Notes: generated by a model from the sequence alone, not told the origin. A DNA stretch of 64,000 nt from JBBAFS01 sp041655255 (GCA_041655255.1 JBBAFS010000001.1:8988-72987); one strand, 5' to 3'; positions 9,627 to 18,975 are shown, counted from the stretch's first letter. Program-made: numbers and translations.

Positions 9627-10595
9627 ATGGCTAATATTGAAGTGGCACTGATCACTAATTCTGTATTTTTACCATCGGATGATGATATTGCATCTTTACA
9701 AAAAGAGTTTCCTACCTTTACTTTTACAGTTGTACATGCAAAAAATGCTACTGTAGATAATCTCATCCATTCATCAATCATCATTGGGATGATTGATCCT
9801 CAGTTATTATCCTACCTTCCTCACTTAAAGTGGCTTCATAGTCCCACCAGTGGTATTAACCAATATATTGATCGATCACTGTATGCTTCGCCTGATGTAA
9901 TCTTAACAAACAGCTCTGGTGTCTATGGTAAAAAAATTGGTGAATATGTGATGGCTTCAATCTTAGGTATTCATCACAATCTTTTTGCCTATATACATCA
10001 TATGAGAGAAAAAAATTGGCTTGCAGCAACCACAAAAAAAGAGCTTAGTGAATCAACTGTAGTCATTGTCGGTTTTGGTGATATTGCTCAGCATGTTGCT
10101 AAGCAAGCACATAAAAATGGGATGAATATCATAGTGATAAGAAAAGACGTGACTAAAGAGGTCCCATCGTATATCGATACGGTCTATCCATTTGAGAAGC
10201 TTAAAGAGGCATTTCAAAAGGCCGATTATCTTGTGTTAGCCACTAGTGCTACACAAGAAACCCACCATCTCATACATACAAAGACATTAGGGTATCTCAA
10301 ACAAAGTGCTTACATCATCAATGTTGGCCGAGGTTCTCTTATTGATGAGAGTGCTCTCATAGATGCTTTACACCATAAAAACATTGGTGGTGCAATCTTG
10401 GATGTAACTGAAGAAGAGCCACTTCCTCCAACTAGTGAATTGTGGAATTTTGATAATGTCGTTATTACACCTCATGTAAGTGGATTATCACATGAGAACT
10501 TTAATACACTTTTTATGCTCATAAAAAAGAACTTACAAGCGTACAGAGATCACAAGCCGATGACCAATGTCATCGACTTTAATCGAGGATATTAA
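9627..10595 (+). CDS. D-isomer-specific 2-hydroxyacid dehydrogenase
   Basis: This is an NAD(P)-dependent oxidoreductase of 322 residues that reduces a 2-keto acid to the D-hydroxy acid or the reverse. The Rossmann glycine motif is GFGDIAQ (about residue 149). The catalytic triad is visible as Arg in NVGRGSLID, Glu in LDVTEEEPLP and His in VITPHVSG. The substrate cannot be assigned: glyoxylate/hydroxypyruvate, phosphoglycerate-like and unknown keto acids are all possible, and there is no ACT domain as in long SerA. The start is supported by AGAGGA upstream. It is a single-gene unit, convergent with the next gene with a two-base gap between stops. Confidence 0.9.
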   Translation: MANIEVALITNSVFLPSDDDIASLQKEFPTFTFTVVHAKNATVDNLIHSSIIIGMIDPQLLSYLPHLKWLHSPTSGINQYIDRSLYASPDVILTNSSGVYGKKIGEYVMASILGIHHNLFAYIHHMREKNWLAATTKKELSESTVVIVGFGDIAQHVAKQAHKNGMNIIVIRKDVTKEVPSYIDTVYPFEKLKEAFQKADYLVLATSATQETHHLIHTKTLGYLKQSAYIINVGRGSLIDESALIDALHHKNIGGAILDVTEEEPLPPTSELWNFDNVVITPHVSGLSHENFNTLFMLIKKNLQAYRDHKPMTNVIDFNRGY

Positions 10596-10597
10596 TG

Positions 10598-11518
10598 TTA
10601 CAGACCCCACTTATCTAAAAGTTCGCCAATCTCTTGTCTTGTACGTTGATCTGCTCGACTATGAAATGGCCATACATCGTATTTTGCAATAGCGTATTTT
10701 AATATCATAGCTGCCTCTTGTTGATCACTCATATCTTGTAGTGCAACGGGCGAGTACATCGGTACGTGTGTTACTCCCAATGAACCTTCATAATAGCTGT
10801 AACGATCAACTGTACTTCCTTTTTCTTTGTTCCAATCCTTTGCAAGAGAGTTGATTTTCGTCTTTCTCTTAGCTGATGAGAGACCCCGCTTCCACAACAT
10901 CTCAGCAAGGGCTTTGTAATGACCGGGATAGTTACGTTCAGCTGGAATCGTATCTACCGCCATTCGAGCATAACTGATGGCAGTATCTAAGTTCCCAAAT
11001 GAGAGAGGCCTTCCTGGGAGTTTATAGTAGAGTTGTCCTAACACATACCATGCGATGGTATCATCAGTTGCATAGAATGTATCAATAGCATAAGAGAGAT
11101 CATCTCGCATTGGTTTTGCTTTACTCAATGAGTTTAGAGGTCCTTTGGTCTCCCCCCACCTCCCTATATTACTGGCTCTGTACGTATAAGCACGGGCGAG
11201 TGGATATACCTCAATGGCTTGCTCTGCATACTCTTGTCCCTGTTCAAAGGTGGCAAATAGCGTTGCATTGTTAGCTCCTTGAGCTTTTTGTTCATCTCCT
11301 ATGGCTAACGTAGCCCGAGATAATCGCCATAAGAGTTCTGATTTCTCTTGTGAATTATATGTAGTTGGAAGCACTCCTGTAATGAGAGAGACTACTTGAT
11401 CGTATGAATCGGCCCAATAGAGTCGATCTGCTTGTTCAATAACACTCTCTGCTGTGAGCGTCATTGAAACAACTGCTACTAGAATAATAACGAGCGTCGA
11501 GACTTGAAGAGTTTTCAT
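10598..11518 (-). CDS. Exported TPR-like helical-repeat protein
   Basis: The 306-residue protein starts with a signal peptide (hydrophobic residues 5-22, probable cleavage after LTAES). The rest is helical with tetratricopeptide-like spacing, for example ELLWRLSRATLAIGD, GQEYAEQAIEVYPLARAY and IAWYVLGQLYYKLPG. The pattern resembles the RMDN/TPR-like proteins seen in spirochaetes and other Gram-negative bacteria; the function is unknown. GGAGG lies five bases before the ATG. It is the last gene of a short run after a small membrane protein and chorismate mutase, which gives no clear functional clue. Confidence 0.75.
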   Translation of the reverse strand: MKTLQVSTLVIILVAVVSMTLTAESVIEQADRLYWADSYDQVVSLITGVLPTTYNSQEKSELLWRLSRATLAIGDEQKAQGANNATLFATFEQGQEYAEQAIEVYPLARAYTYRASNIGRWGETKGPLNSLSKAKPMRDDLSYAIDTFYATDDTIAWYVLGQLYYKLPGRPLSFGNLDTAISYARMAVDTIPAERNYPGHYKALAEMLWKRGLSSAKRKTKINSLAKDWNKEKGSTVDRYSYYEGSLGVTHVPMYSPVALQDMSDQQEAAMILKYAIAKYDVWPFHSRADQRTRQEIGELLDKWGL

Positions 11519-11561
11519 ACACTCCTCCTGTTCATGTATAATACAACAACAGCCAAAAGTG

Positions 11562-11936
11562 TCAAGAAAGAGAGTTGAGATCTGGCCTCAATTGTCCACT
11601 CGTACCCAGATAAGCGTGTTTCACTTTATACCCCTCTTTGGCATAAAAGTAGATCATCACCCTGATGGTACGTTCCATCATATGATCAATTTCAGCTTCA
11701 GCCATACAAAAAAGTGGTACCTGAAGGTGGGTAAAGGAGCGTCTCAGTGCCGTAGCAGGATTAAGGGTTCGTAGATCACTTGTTACCGTAAAGTTAATCG
11801 ACACCATATCATCAGTTGTCACTTCGTTACGAGATAAGAACGTGTCATATAACTCTTTTACTGCCTCAACAATTAATTGTTCATCATCGGAGGCTACATC
11901 AATTGCCCCTCTAAAAGCATATAGTCGTTTCATCAC
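11562..11936 (-). CDS. aroH: Chorismate mutase, AroH type
   Basis: This small enzyme converts chorismate to prephenate on the way to Phe and Tyr. It has 123-124 residues, the size of Bacillus AroH. The active-site residues fit: Arg in AFRGAIDV, Glu in MAEAEIDHM and Arg in TIRVMIYF, with the C-terminal LRPDL motif of the family. It could start at GTG 11936 or at the next codon, ATG 11933. It is encoded 11 bases after the membrane protein gene. aroB of the upstream shikimate pathway is elsewhere in the window. Confidence 0.9.
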   Translation of the reverse strand: MMKRLYAFRGAIDVASDDEQLIVEAVKELYDTFLSRNEVTTDDMVSINFTVTSDLRTLNPATALRRSFTHLQVPLFCMAEAEIDHMMERTIRVMIYFYAKEGYKVKHAYLGTSGQLRPDLNSLS

Positions 11937-11947
11937 TTATTTCCTAT

Positions 11948-12292
11948 TTATAATGTAACACGTATCCCATGTTCAACTAAGGTCTCAAAGGCGGAATGCA
12001 CAGTATGCATTGCCAAAAAAAGTGTTGTTTTAAGTACCGTTAATACTAATTGTGGCATATCTATCATTCGATCAAATAGTGCAATCAATATTGAGATAAT
12101 AACTAACAACAGACCATAGACGATTCCTACTAAAGAGATATAAAAGTGGGCACTAGAGACAAATGATGAGTAGAGTTGGTTAGTATCCCACCACAGTTGT
12201 GCAAAAAAGAGGAGATTCACATAAACGTATAAAAGCAACATGTATGTATGTACTCGATAACTGAAAGCTAATGTTCGTCGTAGTTGTAACAT
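11948..12292 (-). CDS. Small integral membrane protein, unknown
   Basis: I do not recognise this 114-residue protein. It has two strong membrane segments (about residues 16-32 and 50-72) and a third weaker one (about 82-98), with an Arg-rich N terminus that suggests the N end is cytoplasmic. No Shine-Dalgarno sequence precedes the ATG; instead a -10-like TATACT lies six bases upstream, so the mRNA may be leaderless. It heads the run with aroH and the TPR-like gene. Confidence 0.65.
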   Translation of the reverse strand: MLQLRRTLAFSYRVHTYMLLLYVYVNLLFFAQLWWDTNQLYSSFVSSAHFYISLVGIVYGLLLVIISILIALFDRMIDMPQLVLTVLKTTLFLAMHTVHSAFETLVEHGIRVTL

Positions 12293-12298
12293 AAAAGG

Positions 12299-12307
12299 AG
12301 TATATCA
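12299..12307 (-). promoter_or_regulatory. Extended -10 promoter with no leader
   Basis: On the minus strand TGATATACT gives an extended -10 (TGN-TATACT). It ends six bases before the ATG of the small membrane protein, so transcription would start at or next to the start codon. No good -35 is visible. Confidence 0.5.
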
Positions 12308-12437
12308 TAACAACTTATATGTGGGCGAGAATTTTTGATTCATGTAAAAACTCCGACAGTTTATACAACTATGTCTTGAACTTTTTTGACAATATCTCAT
12401 ACACTTGTTCAAAAATCATTCTGTCTAAGGAATCATC

Positions 12438-13754
12438 ATGGACCAAGATCTAAAAAGACTTCACAACCTAGGGATTCATGTACCCGACATCCTTTTACCC
12501 AAAACACATGTTGATTTGAGTAAATGGGCTGTCGTCGCTTGTGACCAATACACAAGTGAGCCTGAATATTGGCAAGAAATCGATGATCTTGTCGATGATC
12601 ACCCCTCTACATTACGCCTCATATATCCTGAAGTCTATTTGCATGATGAAAACCGTAACAGCCGAATCGATTCAATTAACGAAACTATGAGAGCATATTT
12701 AGATGCAGATCTCTTTGATACTTATCACAATGCGTTCTTTTTAGTGAACAGAAAAACGCCTAAAGGATTAAGTCGCTGGGGTCTTATGATTAACTTAGAT
12801 TTAGAGTTCTACGATTACAATAAAACATCGCGCTCTTTAATTAGGGCAACTGAAGAGACTATTGAAAGTAGAATCCCACCAAGAAAACAAATTCGTAAAG
12901 ACTCCTCATTAGAGTTGCCTCATGTGATGATTCTCTTTAATGACCCAACAAAAAGTATTATTGAACCACTATCAAAGAGCGTTGATTCCTACACGCAGCT
13001 CTATTGCACAACACTAATGGGAAATGGGGGGACGATAACTACCTACCTGATTCCTTCTCATAAAGTGGTGAAACAATTAGCTGATGCGTTTGATTCCTTG
13101 TACGAAAAACTCGATCCTCAAAATCGTCTCTTATTTGCCATGGGAGATGGCAATCACTCCTTAGCCACTGCTAAAAGCTGCTGGAACTCAATTAAAGAAG
13201 GTTTAACAAAAGAGGAGATAAAAGACCACCCTGCCCGATTCGCTTTAGTCGAAATTGAAAATATCTTTGATGAAGGATTATTATTTGAAGCAATCCATCG
13301 CTTATTAAGTAACACATCACGCTCGCAGTTCTTTGGTGTATTAAATACGTTAACTGAATCGTACACTATCACAGAATATGACAATATCTTAGATCTCACT
13401 TCAATCTTAGAACAAGAGAACTCGATACAACGCTTTGGATACATTGATGAAGAGATGACAGCTTTAGTTACCTTAGAAAAGCCTTCTGCCTCAATCTGTG
13501 CTGAAACAATTCAGATATTAATTGACAAGTTGTTAGAGCAAGGCTCAGAAGTCGATTATGTTCACGGCTTTGACGTTCCGTTCACCTTAGGGAAAAAAGA
13601 GGGAAATATTGGTCTTATTATGCCATCAATTAGTAAAGATACATTCTTTGATGCTATTTTAGATATGGGTAGTTTCCCTCGAAAGACCTTTAGTTTAGGC
13701 GAAGCTAATGAAAAACGTTTCTACTTAGAAGCTCGTAAAATTGTTCCTACATAA
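12438..13754 (+). CDS. DUF1015 family protein
   Basis: The 438-residue protein matches the DUF1015 family throughout: LPKTHVDLSKWAVVACDQYT near the N terminus, the invariant block FAMGDGNHSLATAKSCW near residue 235, and DHPARFALVEIENI after it. Family members occur widely, often near serine or phosphoglycerate-related genes, but have no agreed function. AAGGAA precedes the ATG. A TTGACA lies about 55 bases upstream, without a convincing -10. The gene is convergent with the Sua5 gene and their stop codons overlap by 8 bases. Confidence 0.88.
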   Translation: MDQDLKRLHNLGIHVPDILLPKTHVDLSKWAVVACDQYTSEPEYWQEIDDLVDDHPSTLRLIYPEVYLHDENRNSRIDSINETMRAYLDADLFDTYHNAFFLVNRKTPKGLSRWGLMINLDLEFYDYNKTSRSLIRATEETIESRIPPRKQIRKDSSLELPHVMILFNDPTKSIIEPLSKSVDSYTQLYCTTLMGNGGTITTYLIPSHKVVKQLADAFDSLYEKLDPQNRLLFAMGDGNHSLATAKSCWNSIKEGLTKEEIKDHPARFALVEIENIFDEGLLFEAIHRLLSNTSRSQFFGVLNTLTESYTITEYDNILDLTSILEQENSIQRFGYIDEEMTALVTLEKPSASICAETIQILIDKLLEQGSEVDYVHGFDVPFTLGKKEGNIGLIMPSISKDTFFDAILDMGSFPRKTFSLGEANEKRFYLEARKIVPT

Positions 13755-14313
13755 AGGACGAAACATCGACACTCCCTTGTCGAATGAGAGTATAGGGAGT
13801 GGTTGTAAGGTCTAATATGGTTGAAGGGTGCTCATCGAGGGTATCTTGAGTTTCAATAAATAAGTCCACACTCCTGTGAAACTTCTCTACCATCTGCTGA
13901 ATATCTGTTAAAGGTGTTTTCCCTGTGATATTTACACTTGTTGTGTAAAGAGGCTGTCCTACCTCTGTAAGAATTGAATGAAGAAATCGATCATCAGGTA
14001 TACGTAATGAGATTTTGTTTCTCTGATGATCATATACAAGAAAAGTGACCTTCCCTGGCCACAGTGCCAGTAGTGCATCATCAATGTTCATAGGTGTCAT
14101 CCTAGCGAGCATCTCAAAAGTGACATAATGAATAAAGTGCTTCTCATTTGGTCGTTTTTTAATCGACACAAGAGTCTCATAGGTATCAGGAGCGAGTCCA
14201 ATAATCCCATATATTGTGTCACAGGGGAGAATGACTAACTTCTTTTGTTTAAGAACACCAATGACTTGGTCTAAGGCGTTTGTATCACTTTTATTCATAA
14301 TCGTAGAATTCAT
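13747..14313 (-). CDS. tsaC: L-threonylcarbamoyladenylate synthase (Sua5/YrdC/TsaC)
   Basis: This enzyme makes threonylcarbamoyl-AMP from Thr, bicarbonate and ATP, the first step of t6A37 formation in tRNAs; the partner TsaD is encoded at 61970-62974. Visible family motifs are PCDTIYGI near the N terminus, IKKRPNEKHF, the LWPGKVTFLV loop, SLRIPDD and TTSVNITGKTP. There is no C-terminal Sua5 extension. The start is taken at 14313; ATG 14298 overlaps the stop codon of the upstream membrane protein and is an equally possible choice. A longer frame to 14457 is antisense-like and unlikely. Confidence 0.9.
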   Translation of the reverse strand: MNSTIMNKSDTNALDQVIGVLKQKKLVILPCDTIYGIIGLAPDTYETLVSIKKRPNEKHFIHYVTFEMLARMTPMNIDDALLALWPGKVTFLVYDHQRNKISLRIPDDRFLHSILTEVGQPLYTTSVNITGKTPLTDIQQMVEKFHRSVDLFIETQDTLDEHPSTILDLTTTPYTLIRQGSVDVSSFM

Positions 14314-14761
14314 GCTTCTGCTCTCTCTTTTTAAAAGGACGCTTTGTAATAACATATACAATAGCAAGGATAAAGAGTGTTCCACTTGATGCGATAATGA
14401 GAGAAAATCGCTTTGAGATACCGACAAAAAGATGATTAGCAAGCTGTTGTTCGTCAACTACTTCAAGAGCATACGCACCTTCATTCGAAGTGGAATCTAA
14501 GAGATATACCTCATCTTGAGGTTGTGCGTATCCTAGATTTCGTAAATAATCTAACAATGATGAGGGCTCATACATATGACTTAACTTGTTTTGAAGAGTC
14601 TCCAAGGTAATCATTTTTTGATCATACAGGTGCTGCATTGAGGCAATATACTCCTCTCGATCCCTATTTGCTAGAATGCCAGCTTCCCCAAAGACGATTT
14701 CACTTAATAAAAAGAGTACTATAAGGACTATTAAGGCAACTCTTATATAATTCCTTGTCAT
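14291..14761 (-). CDS. FtsB/DivIC-like membrane protein with a second membrane segment
   Basis: From ATG 14761 the protein has 156 residues: a short cytoplasmic start, a membrane segment (residues about 6-24), a short amphipathic helix of coiled-coil character (YIASMQHLYDQK to KLSHM), a soluble part with a DYLRNLGYAQPQDEVYLL segment, and a second membrane segment near the C terminus followed by KRPFKKREQK. The first 60 residues plus the LGYA..DEVYLL segment resemble septum-formation initiator proteins (FtsB/DivIC), which act in the division complex. The second membrane segment is not typical. This is a tentative call. The frame is open to 14872, but that overlaps the divergent gene. Confidence 0.55.
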   Translation of the reverse strand: MTRNYIRVALIVLIVLFLLSEIVFGEAGILANRDREEYIASMQHLYDQKMITLETLQNKLSHMYEPSSLLDYLRNLGYAQPQDEVYLLDSTSNEGAYALEVVDEQQLANHLFVGISKRFSLIIASSGTLFILAIVYVITKRPFKKREQKHEFYDYE

Positions 14762-14860
14762 ATCCCAACTGAAACAGTATAATACAGAAAGTATATATAT
14801 TATGACGGATGTTGGCGTTGTTAAGCAATGCCTTCTTACCGTGGAGAGAGTTCTATAGAA

Positions 14861-16135
14861 ATGCAAAAGCAACGTGAATCGAACCCGGTCGGCATTGTAG
14901 TAATTTCTGCAATCATCACTATCTTCATCCTCGGCGGATTGTCATATCTGTTTATCTTTTATGTCATCCCCTTGTATCAGATTGATACGTACCTTATTTA
15001 TACCATCTTAATCCGACTTCTTCCAGTTGTGATAGGCTTTACCCTTGTGCTCTTAGCCGTAGCGGTCTCCCCTACTCACCTAGGTGGCTATGACGATTAC
15101 GAAGAGCCTGTATTAAGAGATATCTACACTGAACCGCTATTTACGTTACCTAATGAAGAGTACCTCTCATTTGCAGCTGTTCAAGCCTCTTTATTTGGTT
15201 CTCATATAAGTCAACCTACATATCCACAACCTACCGTACCAGTTGAAGGGATTACTCCTTACATTGGTGTTCCTACTTATGAGGAAGTTCCTCCTATATA
15301 CGAAGATGAATATGAAGAGGATATAATTGTCACAGAGAAAGAGAGCCCTTCTTCACATGTAGCAGAAGAAATCTATGAAGAAGTCCTTCTAGATAGAGAA
15401 GAGAGTGAAACTCCTACGGTAGAAAAAGAACAAGAGCTTACGGAAGATATTATTATTGCGCAAAAAGAAGTTGTGGAGCCCTTAGTTGAAGAAGTTGTTG
15501 ATGTTACTCAAATAGTTGAAGAACCACCAATCAAAGTTCCATCTGTTTCAATACCAGTAGATGAAAAACCATATACTGAAGAGATCATAGCTTCATTAGA
15601 GCGTGAAGTCTCCTTTGATGGATATCCTTATGATATTGAGCCTCACAGTAACGCTGCTTCACTTCTTGAACCTATAAAAGCGAGTAGCGATGCTCATTTA
15701 TTAGACTCATCTTATTTTACCGTTGTTAAGAACTCTTTGGCTGCTCGATTACAAGAAGAGATGAACCATGCTCGTGCGTATGAGTATCCACTCTCTCTTA
15801 TTGCAGTAGGATTTACACATCAAGGCACTGAGGATGATAAAGCCTTTAGTCAATTCTTATACGACTATTTGAGTATTGGCTCTTTTGCGTATTATGAGGG
15901 TGTTGATACCTTAATTGGTATTCTTCCTTTCTACAACAACAGATTTGCCCACCTCTATGCTCAACAATTGATTCAACACATACAACGTGAGTATCCATTT
16001 AGCACTGTCTCTGTAGGCCATTCGACAATTCATCGACAAAATCAAACTGATGTTGAACTATTAGAGGAAGTCGCATCTGCTTTAACAGAGGCAAAACTAA
16101 CTGATGGTTTTCATGTTGTTTCCTATAAAGGCTAA
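14861..16135 (+). CDS. Membrane protein with a degenerate GGDEF-like C-terminal domain
   Basis: Two membrane segments (about residues 10-35 and 45-70) are followed by a long acidic, Glu/Val/Pro-rich linker (residues about 90-270) and a C-terminal domain of about 150 residues. That domain begins RLQEEMNHARAYEYPLSLI, the usual opening of a GGDEF diguanylate cyclase. At the place of the signature (near residue 345) the sequence is YYEGVDTLIGILP instead of GGDEF, so nucleotide cyclisation is not expected. It could be a structural, c-di-GMP- or GTP-sensing domain, or an unrelated fold. An upstream ATG at 14828 is possible; I prefer 14861 because GGAGAGAG lies before it, at long spacing. Confidence 0.7.
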   Translation: MQKQRESNPVGIVVISAIITIFILGGLSYLFIFYVIPLYQIDTYLIYTILIRLLPVVIGFTLVLLAVAVSPTHLGGYDDYEEPVLRDIYTEPLFTLPNEEYLSFAAVQASLFGSHISQPTYPQPTVPVEGITPYIGVPTYEEVPPIYEDEYEEDIIVTEKESPSSHVAEEIYEEVLLDREESETPTVEKEQELTEDIIIAQKEVVEPLVEEVVDVTQIVEEPPIKVPSVSIPVDEKPYTEEIIASLEREVSFDGYPYDIEPHSNAASLLEPIKASSDAHLLDSSYFTVVKNSLAARLQEEMNHARAYEYPLSLIAVGFTHQGTEDDKAFSQFLYDYLSIGSFAYYEGVDTLIGILPFYNNRFAHLYAQQLIQHIQREYPFSTVSVGHSTIHRQNQTDVELLEEVASALTEAKLTDGFHVVSYKG

Positions 16136-16137
16136 TC

Positions 16138-17070
16138 TTACAACGTCTCATCTTTCAGCGGTAAGGTGATTTTCATTCGATCCTTAGCTAAAAAACTGCG
16201 AGGAAAGACCTCTTTTGCCTCTTTTAGTAACAGTTTCAGCTCTTGATTTGTGTAGCGAGGACTGTAGTGAATGAGTCCCATTTGCCCCACATGAGCTTTT
16301 TTAGCTAAAAGTGCAGCTTGAGTACTAGTCATATGCTTTTTCTCAATGGCACTCTCTAATAAGGAGTGATCAAACATCCCTTCACACAACATCAAGTCGC
16401 TTCTCTCAATGTGTGGGATAATCGACTCTTTATAAAGAGTGTCAGTCACGTATGAAAAGGAGCGCCCTAGCCGTTTTTTTCCGACAACTTGATCAGGAGT
16501 AATGAGAGTACCATCATCCAAAGTAATACTATTTCCATGTTGCAACATAGACCACATTGGCCCTTTAGGAACGTGTAAAGAGAGAGCTTTGTCGGGGTGG
16601 AAAATACCAGGTCTCTCCCTCTCTTTTAAGGTATACCCATAACACGGTTTAGTATGGTCTAAAGCGAAAGCTTCAATAGTATAATCATCGTGGGTAACAA
16701 CCGTCCCCTCTTTCACAGTTTTTACAATTATTTCATAATTGATATACATATCTAATAACTTACGAGTTTGATAGATATATTCTTTTAAAGGCTCGGGTCC
16801 ATAAATCACTAGCGGTTCTGTTCGATCGACTTGGCTATTGAGCATTAATAACCCTGGCAGTCCAGTAACATGATCTGCATGCATATGACTAATGCATATA
16901 GTAGAGATATGCTTCCATTTGAGATTTAACATCTTGAGTGAAATTTGAGTCCCTTCACCACAATCGAATAAAATTAACTCCCCTTCTCGTCGAACAAGAG
17001 CTGAGGTGAGAAATCTTCCAGGAAGAGGCATCATGCCACTGGTACCGAGAACAAATACTTCAAAATTCAT
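16138..17070 (-). CDS. rnz: Ribonuclease Z (tRNA 3' endonuclease)
   Basis: This metallo-beta-lactamase-fold nuclease trims the 3' ends of tRNA precursors that lack CCA, which is the case for the tRNA genes here. The zinc motif is HMHADH at residues 62-67, followed by VTGLPGLL typical of the family; later ligands are Asp in YVTDTLY and His in GLIHYSPRY. The length is 310 residues, as usual. The start at ATG 17070 gives the family's normal N terminus (MNFEVFVLGT); the frame is open to 17160 but that part overlaps the permease gene. It is the last gene of the long rnf-to-rnz run. Confidence 0.93.
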   Translation of the reverse strand: MNFEVFVLGTSGMMPLPGRFLTSALVRREGELILFDCGEGTQISLKMLNLKWKHISTICISHMHADHVTGLPGLLMLNSQVDRTEPLVIYGPEPLKEYIYQTRKLLDMYINYEIIVKTVKEGTVVTHDDYTIEAFALDHTKPCYGYTLKERERPGIFHPDKALSLHVPKGPMWSMLQHGNSITLDDGTLITPDQVVGKKRLGRSFSYVTDTLYKESIIPHIERSDLMLCEGMFDHSLLESAIEKKHMTSTQAALLAKKAHVGQMGLIHYSPRYTNQELKLLLKEAKEVFPRSFLAKDRMKITLPLKDETL

Positions 17071-17090
17071 GGTTTTAGAGTACCGATGAA

Positions 17091-18296
17091 TCACTCTTGT
17101 TGCAACAGTTCTAAGGGGGTAATAGTCCTTATTTTCCTCAGTGAGAGCCATAACGCACATGCAGTTATGCCAATCATCCCTAATGTAATGAGGATGATAT
17201 CTCTAAGTGGGAAACTCACACTAAAGTCGAGTAAGTAGTATTGAAAGGCAGGAATCTGTTTTTGGGCTAAAAGATGTAACAGTTTTCCAATGTTATAACT
17301 TAATGCAATACCTATACCAATTCCCGTACTTAAGCCTAAGGATGTGATAATCATCATTGCACTCATATACGAAGAGTAGAGAGTTTTTGAATCTGCTCCT
17401 AATAAGGTATACATCGCAATGGAAGAGCGAGTATCTTGCACTAGAGCGTTAGAAATTGAGGCTATGTAGGTAGCAGCAACAATTAAAATAGAGAAAAACA
17501 CCACCATAATAACCTGTTTACTGGTGATGAAATTCTCATACACCGAACGGTTAAACTGATCCCATGATGCCCAAGATAAAGAAGTTCCTGCCTCTTGTTC
17601 GAGATGTTGTATCACTTGTTGAATAATCGGCTCTTTTTTAGAAGTAAGCAATAATTCCCAATGCCCTTGTTGATGTGATGGAAGCATCCTTTGTAACGAA
17701 CTTTGCAGTATAAACACAAGGTGGCTATCTAATTCATAATACCCTGTGTTATAGATATCGGTTACGCGTGCTAATAAGGGGCGAACACTTAATTGTCCCC
17801 CTTCAGGGAGAAGCATAAGAGCCACACGATCACCTATAGAGACGCCCAAAGTTGAGGCAATAACTTCGCTTAACATGATTTCAGCTACCGAAGAGCTCTG
17901 ATTATCAAATATGGGAGTCTGTACATGAAGTTCTTTTGCTCTTAATTCACCTATATACGAACTTTGAATCCCCTTGATGGTTATTTCTGCTGTCTGATCA
18001 GAAGAGTAGATGACTCCTTGAGAGCTAAGTACATAATCACTGCTCAAAACAGTGGGAATCAGAGAGGTATCCGGGAGTTGAGAAGAATATATTTGGATAT
18101 GTCCATCTTGTAATGTGATGTACTTATCACTGATTCCATCAATCATCCCTTGGACGAAGAAAAGAGAGACAATAAGAGGAATCATCACTAAAGCGATTAA
18201 CAGTACAGATCGAAGAACCCGAGTTTTCGTGTAGTGGTGGTGGGTGTGAATTGTGAGAAGTTTACGTACTAAAAATCGTTTAAATGGCTTACTCAT
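17091..18296 (-). CDS. Lipoprotein-releasing type ABC transporter permease (LolC/LolE, FtsX fold)
   Basis: The 401-residue inner-membrane protein has the FtsX/MacB topology: one membrane segment near residues 30-50, a large periplasmic domain (about 50-265), then three membrane segments (about 270-295, 315-340, 360-385). It should form the transport complex with the ATPase and the second permease encoded just upstream, extracting lipoproteins from the inner membrane. The start overlaps the ATPase stop by 8 bases, so translation is likely coupled. Assignment to LolC versus LolE is not possible by eye. Confidence 0.85.
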   Translation of the reverse strand: MSKPFKRFLVRKLLTIHTHHHYTKTRVLRSVLLIALVMIPLIVSLFFVQGMIDGISDKYITLQDGHIQIYSSQLPDTSLIPTVLSSDYVLSSQGVIYSSDQTAEITIKGIQSSYIGELRAKELHVQTPIFDNQSSSVAEIMLSEVIASTLGVSIGDRVALMLLPEGGQLSVRPLLARVTDIYNTGYYELDSHLVFILQSSLQRMLPSHQQGHWELLLTSKKEPIIQQVIQHLEQEAGTSLSWASWDQFNRSVYENFITSKQVIMVVFFSILIVAATYIASISNALVQDTRSSIAMYTLLGADSKTLYSSYMSAMMIITSLGLSTGIGIGIALSYNIGKLLHLLAQKQIPAFQYYLLDFSVSFPLRDIILITLGMIGITACALWLSLRKIRTITPLELLQQE

Positions 18297-18975
18297 CTAT
18301 TGGTGTCACTCTCCCATTACTTAAGAGATAACTCGTATCACACAAAGTAGCTAATTGTTTCTCATGAGTTACTAACAATAAGGTCTTGTGTTCCTCTCTC
18401 ACTAATTGAATGAGCAGCTGTTCAATCTCTTGCGCTGTTTGCTCATCTAACGAGCCAGTGGGCTCATCGGCGATAATTAACGAGGGGTTGTTCATCAATG
18501 CTCGACAAATGGCAACACGTTGTTTCTCACCCCCTGAGAGTTGAAATGGTTTGTGATGAAGTCGTGATGATAATCCCACCTTATCTAAGAGCTCTTTTGC
18601 CCGTTTCACCATAATTGACCTCTTCTCTTTTGCAATTAAAGAGGGAATGAAGACGTTTTCTAGTGCACTAAAATCATCTAACAAAAAATGAGATTGAAAG
18701 ATAAAACCAATGTGTCGATTACGATATTCAGATAGCAGTTGATCGTCATAATAATCTAAAAGAATTCCTTTGAAATACACCTCACCCCCACTAGGGGCAT
18801 CTAGCGCTCCTGCGATATGAAGAAGTGTCGATTTGCCTGAACCACTTTTACCTGTGATAGCAACGCTGGTCCCCTCATATATAGACAAATTAAGATCTTC
18901 TAATACATCAATAGTTTGGTTGGCGGAGGCAAACCGCTTTGATATATGTGATAACTGTAATAATAGATTACTCAT
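18289..18975 (-). CDS. lolD: Lipoprotein-releasing ABC transporter ATPase (LolD type)
   Basis: This is a 228-residue single-domain ABC ATPase. Walker A is GKSGSGKST (residue about 40), the Q-loop is IFQSHFLLDDFSALENVFIP, the signature LSGGEKQRVAICRAL, Walker B LIIADEPTGSLDE and the switch histidine VTHEKQ. The ENVFIP and EPTGSLD forms are typical of the MacB/LolD branch. It overlaps both flanking permease genes by 8 bases, a compact permease-ATPase-permease cassette. Confidence 0.92.
   Translation of the reverse strand: MSNLLLQLSHISKRFASANQTIDVLEDLNLSIYEGTSVAITGKSGSGKSTLLHIAGALDAPSGGEVYFKGILLDYYDDQLLSEYRNRHIGFIFQSHFLLDDFSALENVFIPSLIAKEKRSIMVKRAKELLDKVGLSSRLHHKPFQLSGGEKQRVAICRALMNNPSLIIADEPTGSLDEQTAQEIEQLLIQLVREEHKTLLLVTHEKQLATLCDTSYLLSNGRVTPIDE

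Noticed and set aside
12370..12420. A rough inverted repeat (TTTTTTGACAA and TTGTTCAAAAA) before the DUF1015 gene, considered as an operator
   Set aside because: One arm has a base missing and the sequence is mostly A/T runs; the evidence is too weak to list as a site.
14314..14457. N-terminal extension of the Sua5/TsaC frame
   Set aside because: It overlaps the FtsB-like gene in another frame and does not resemble any Sua5 N terminus.
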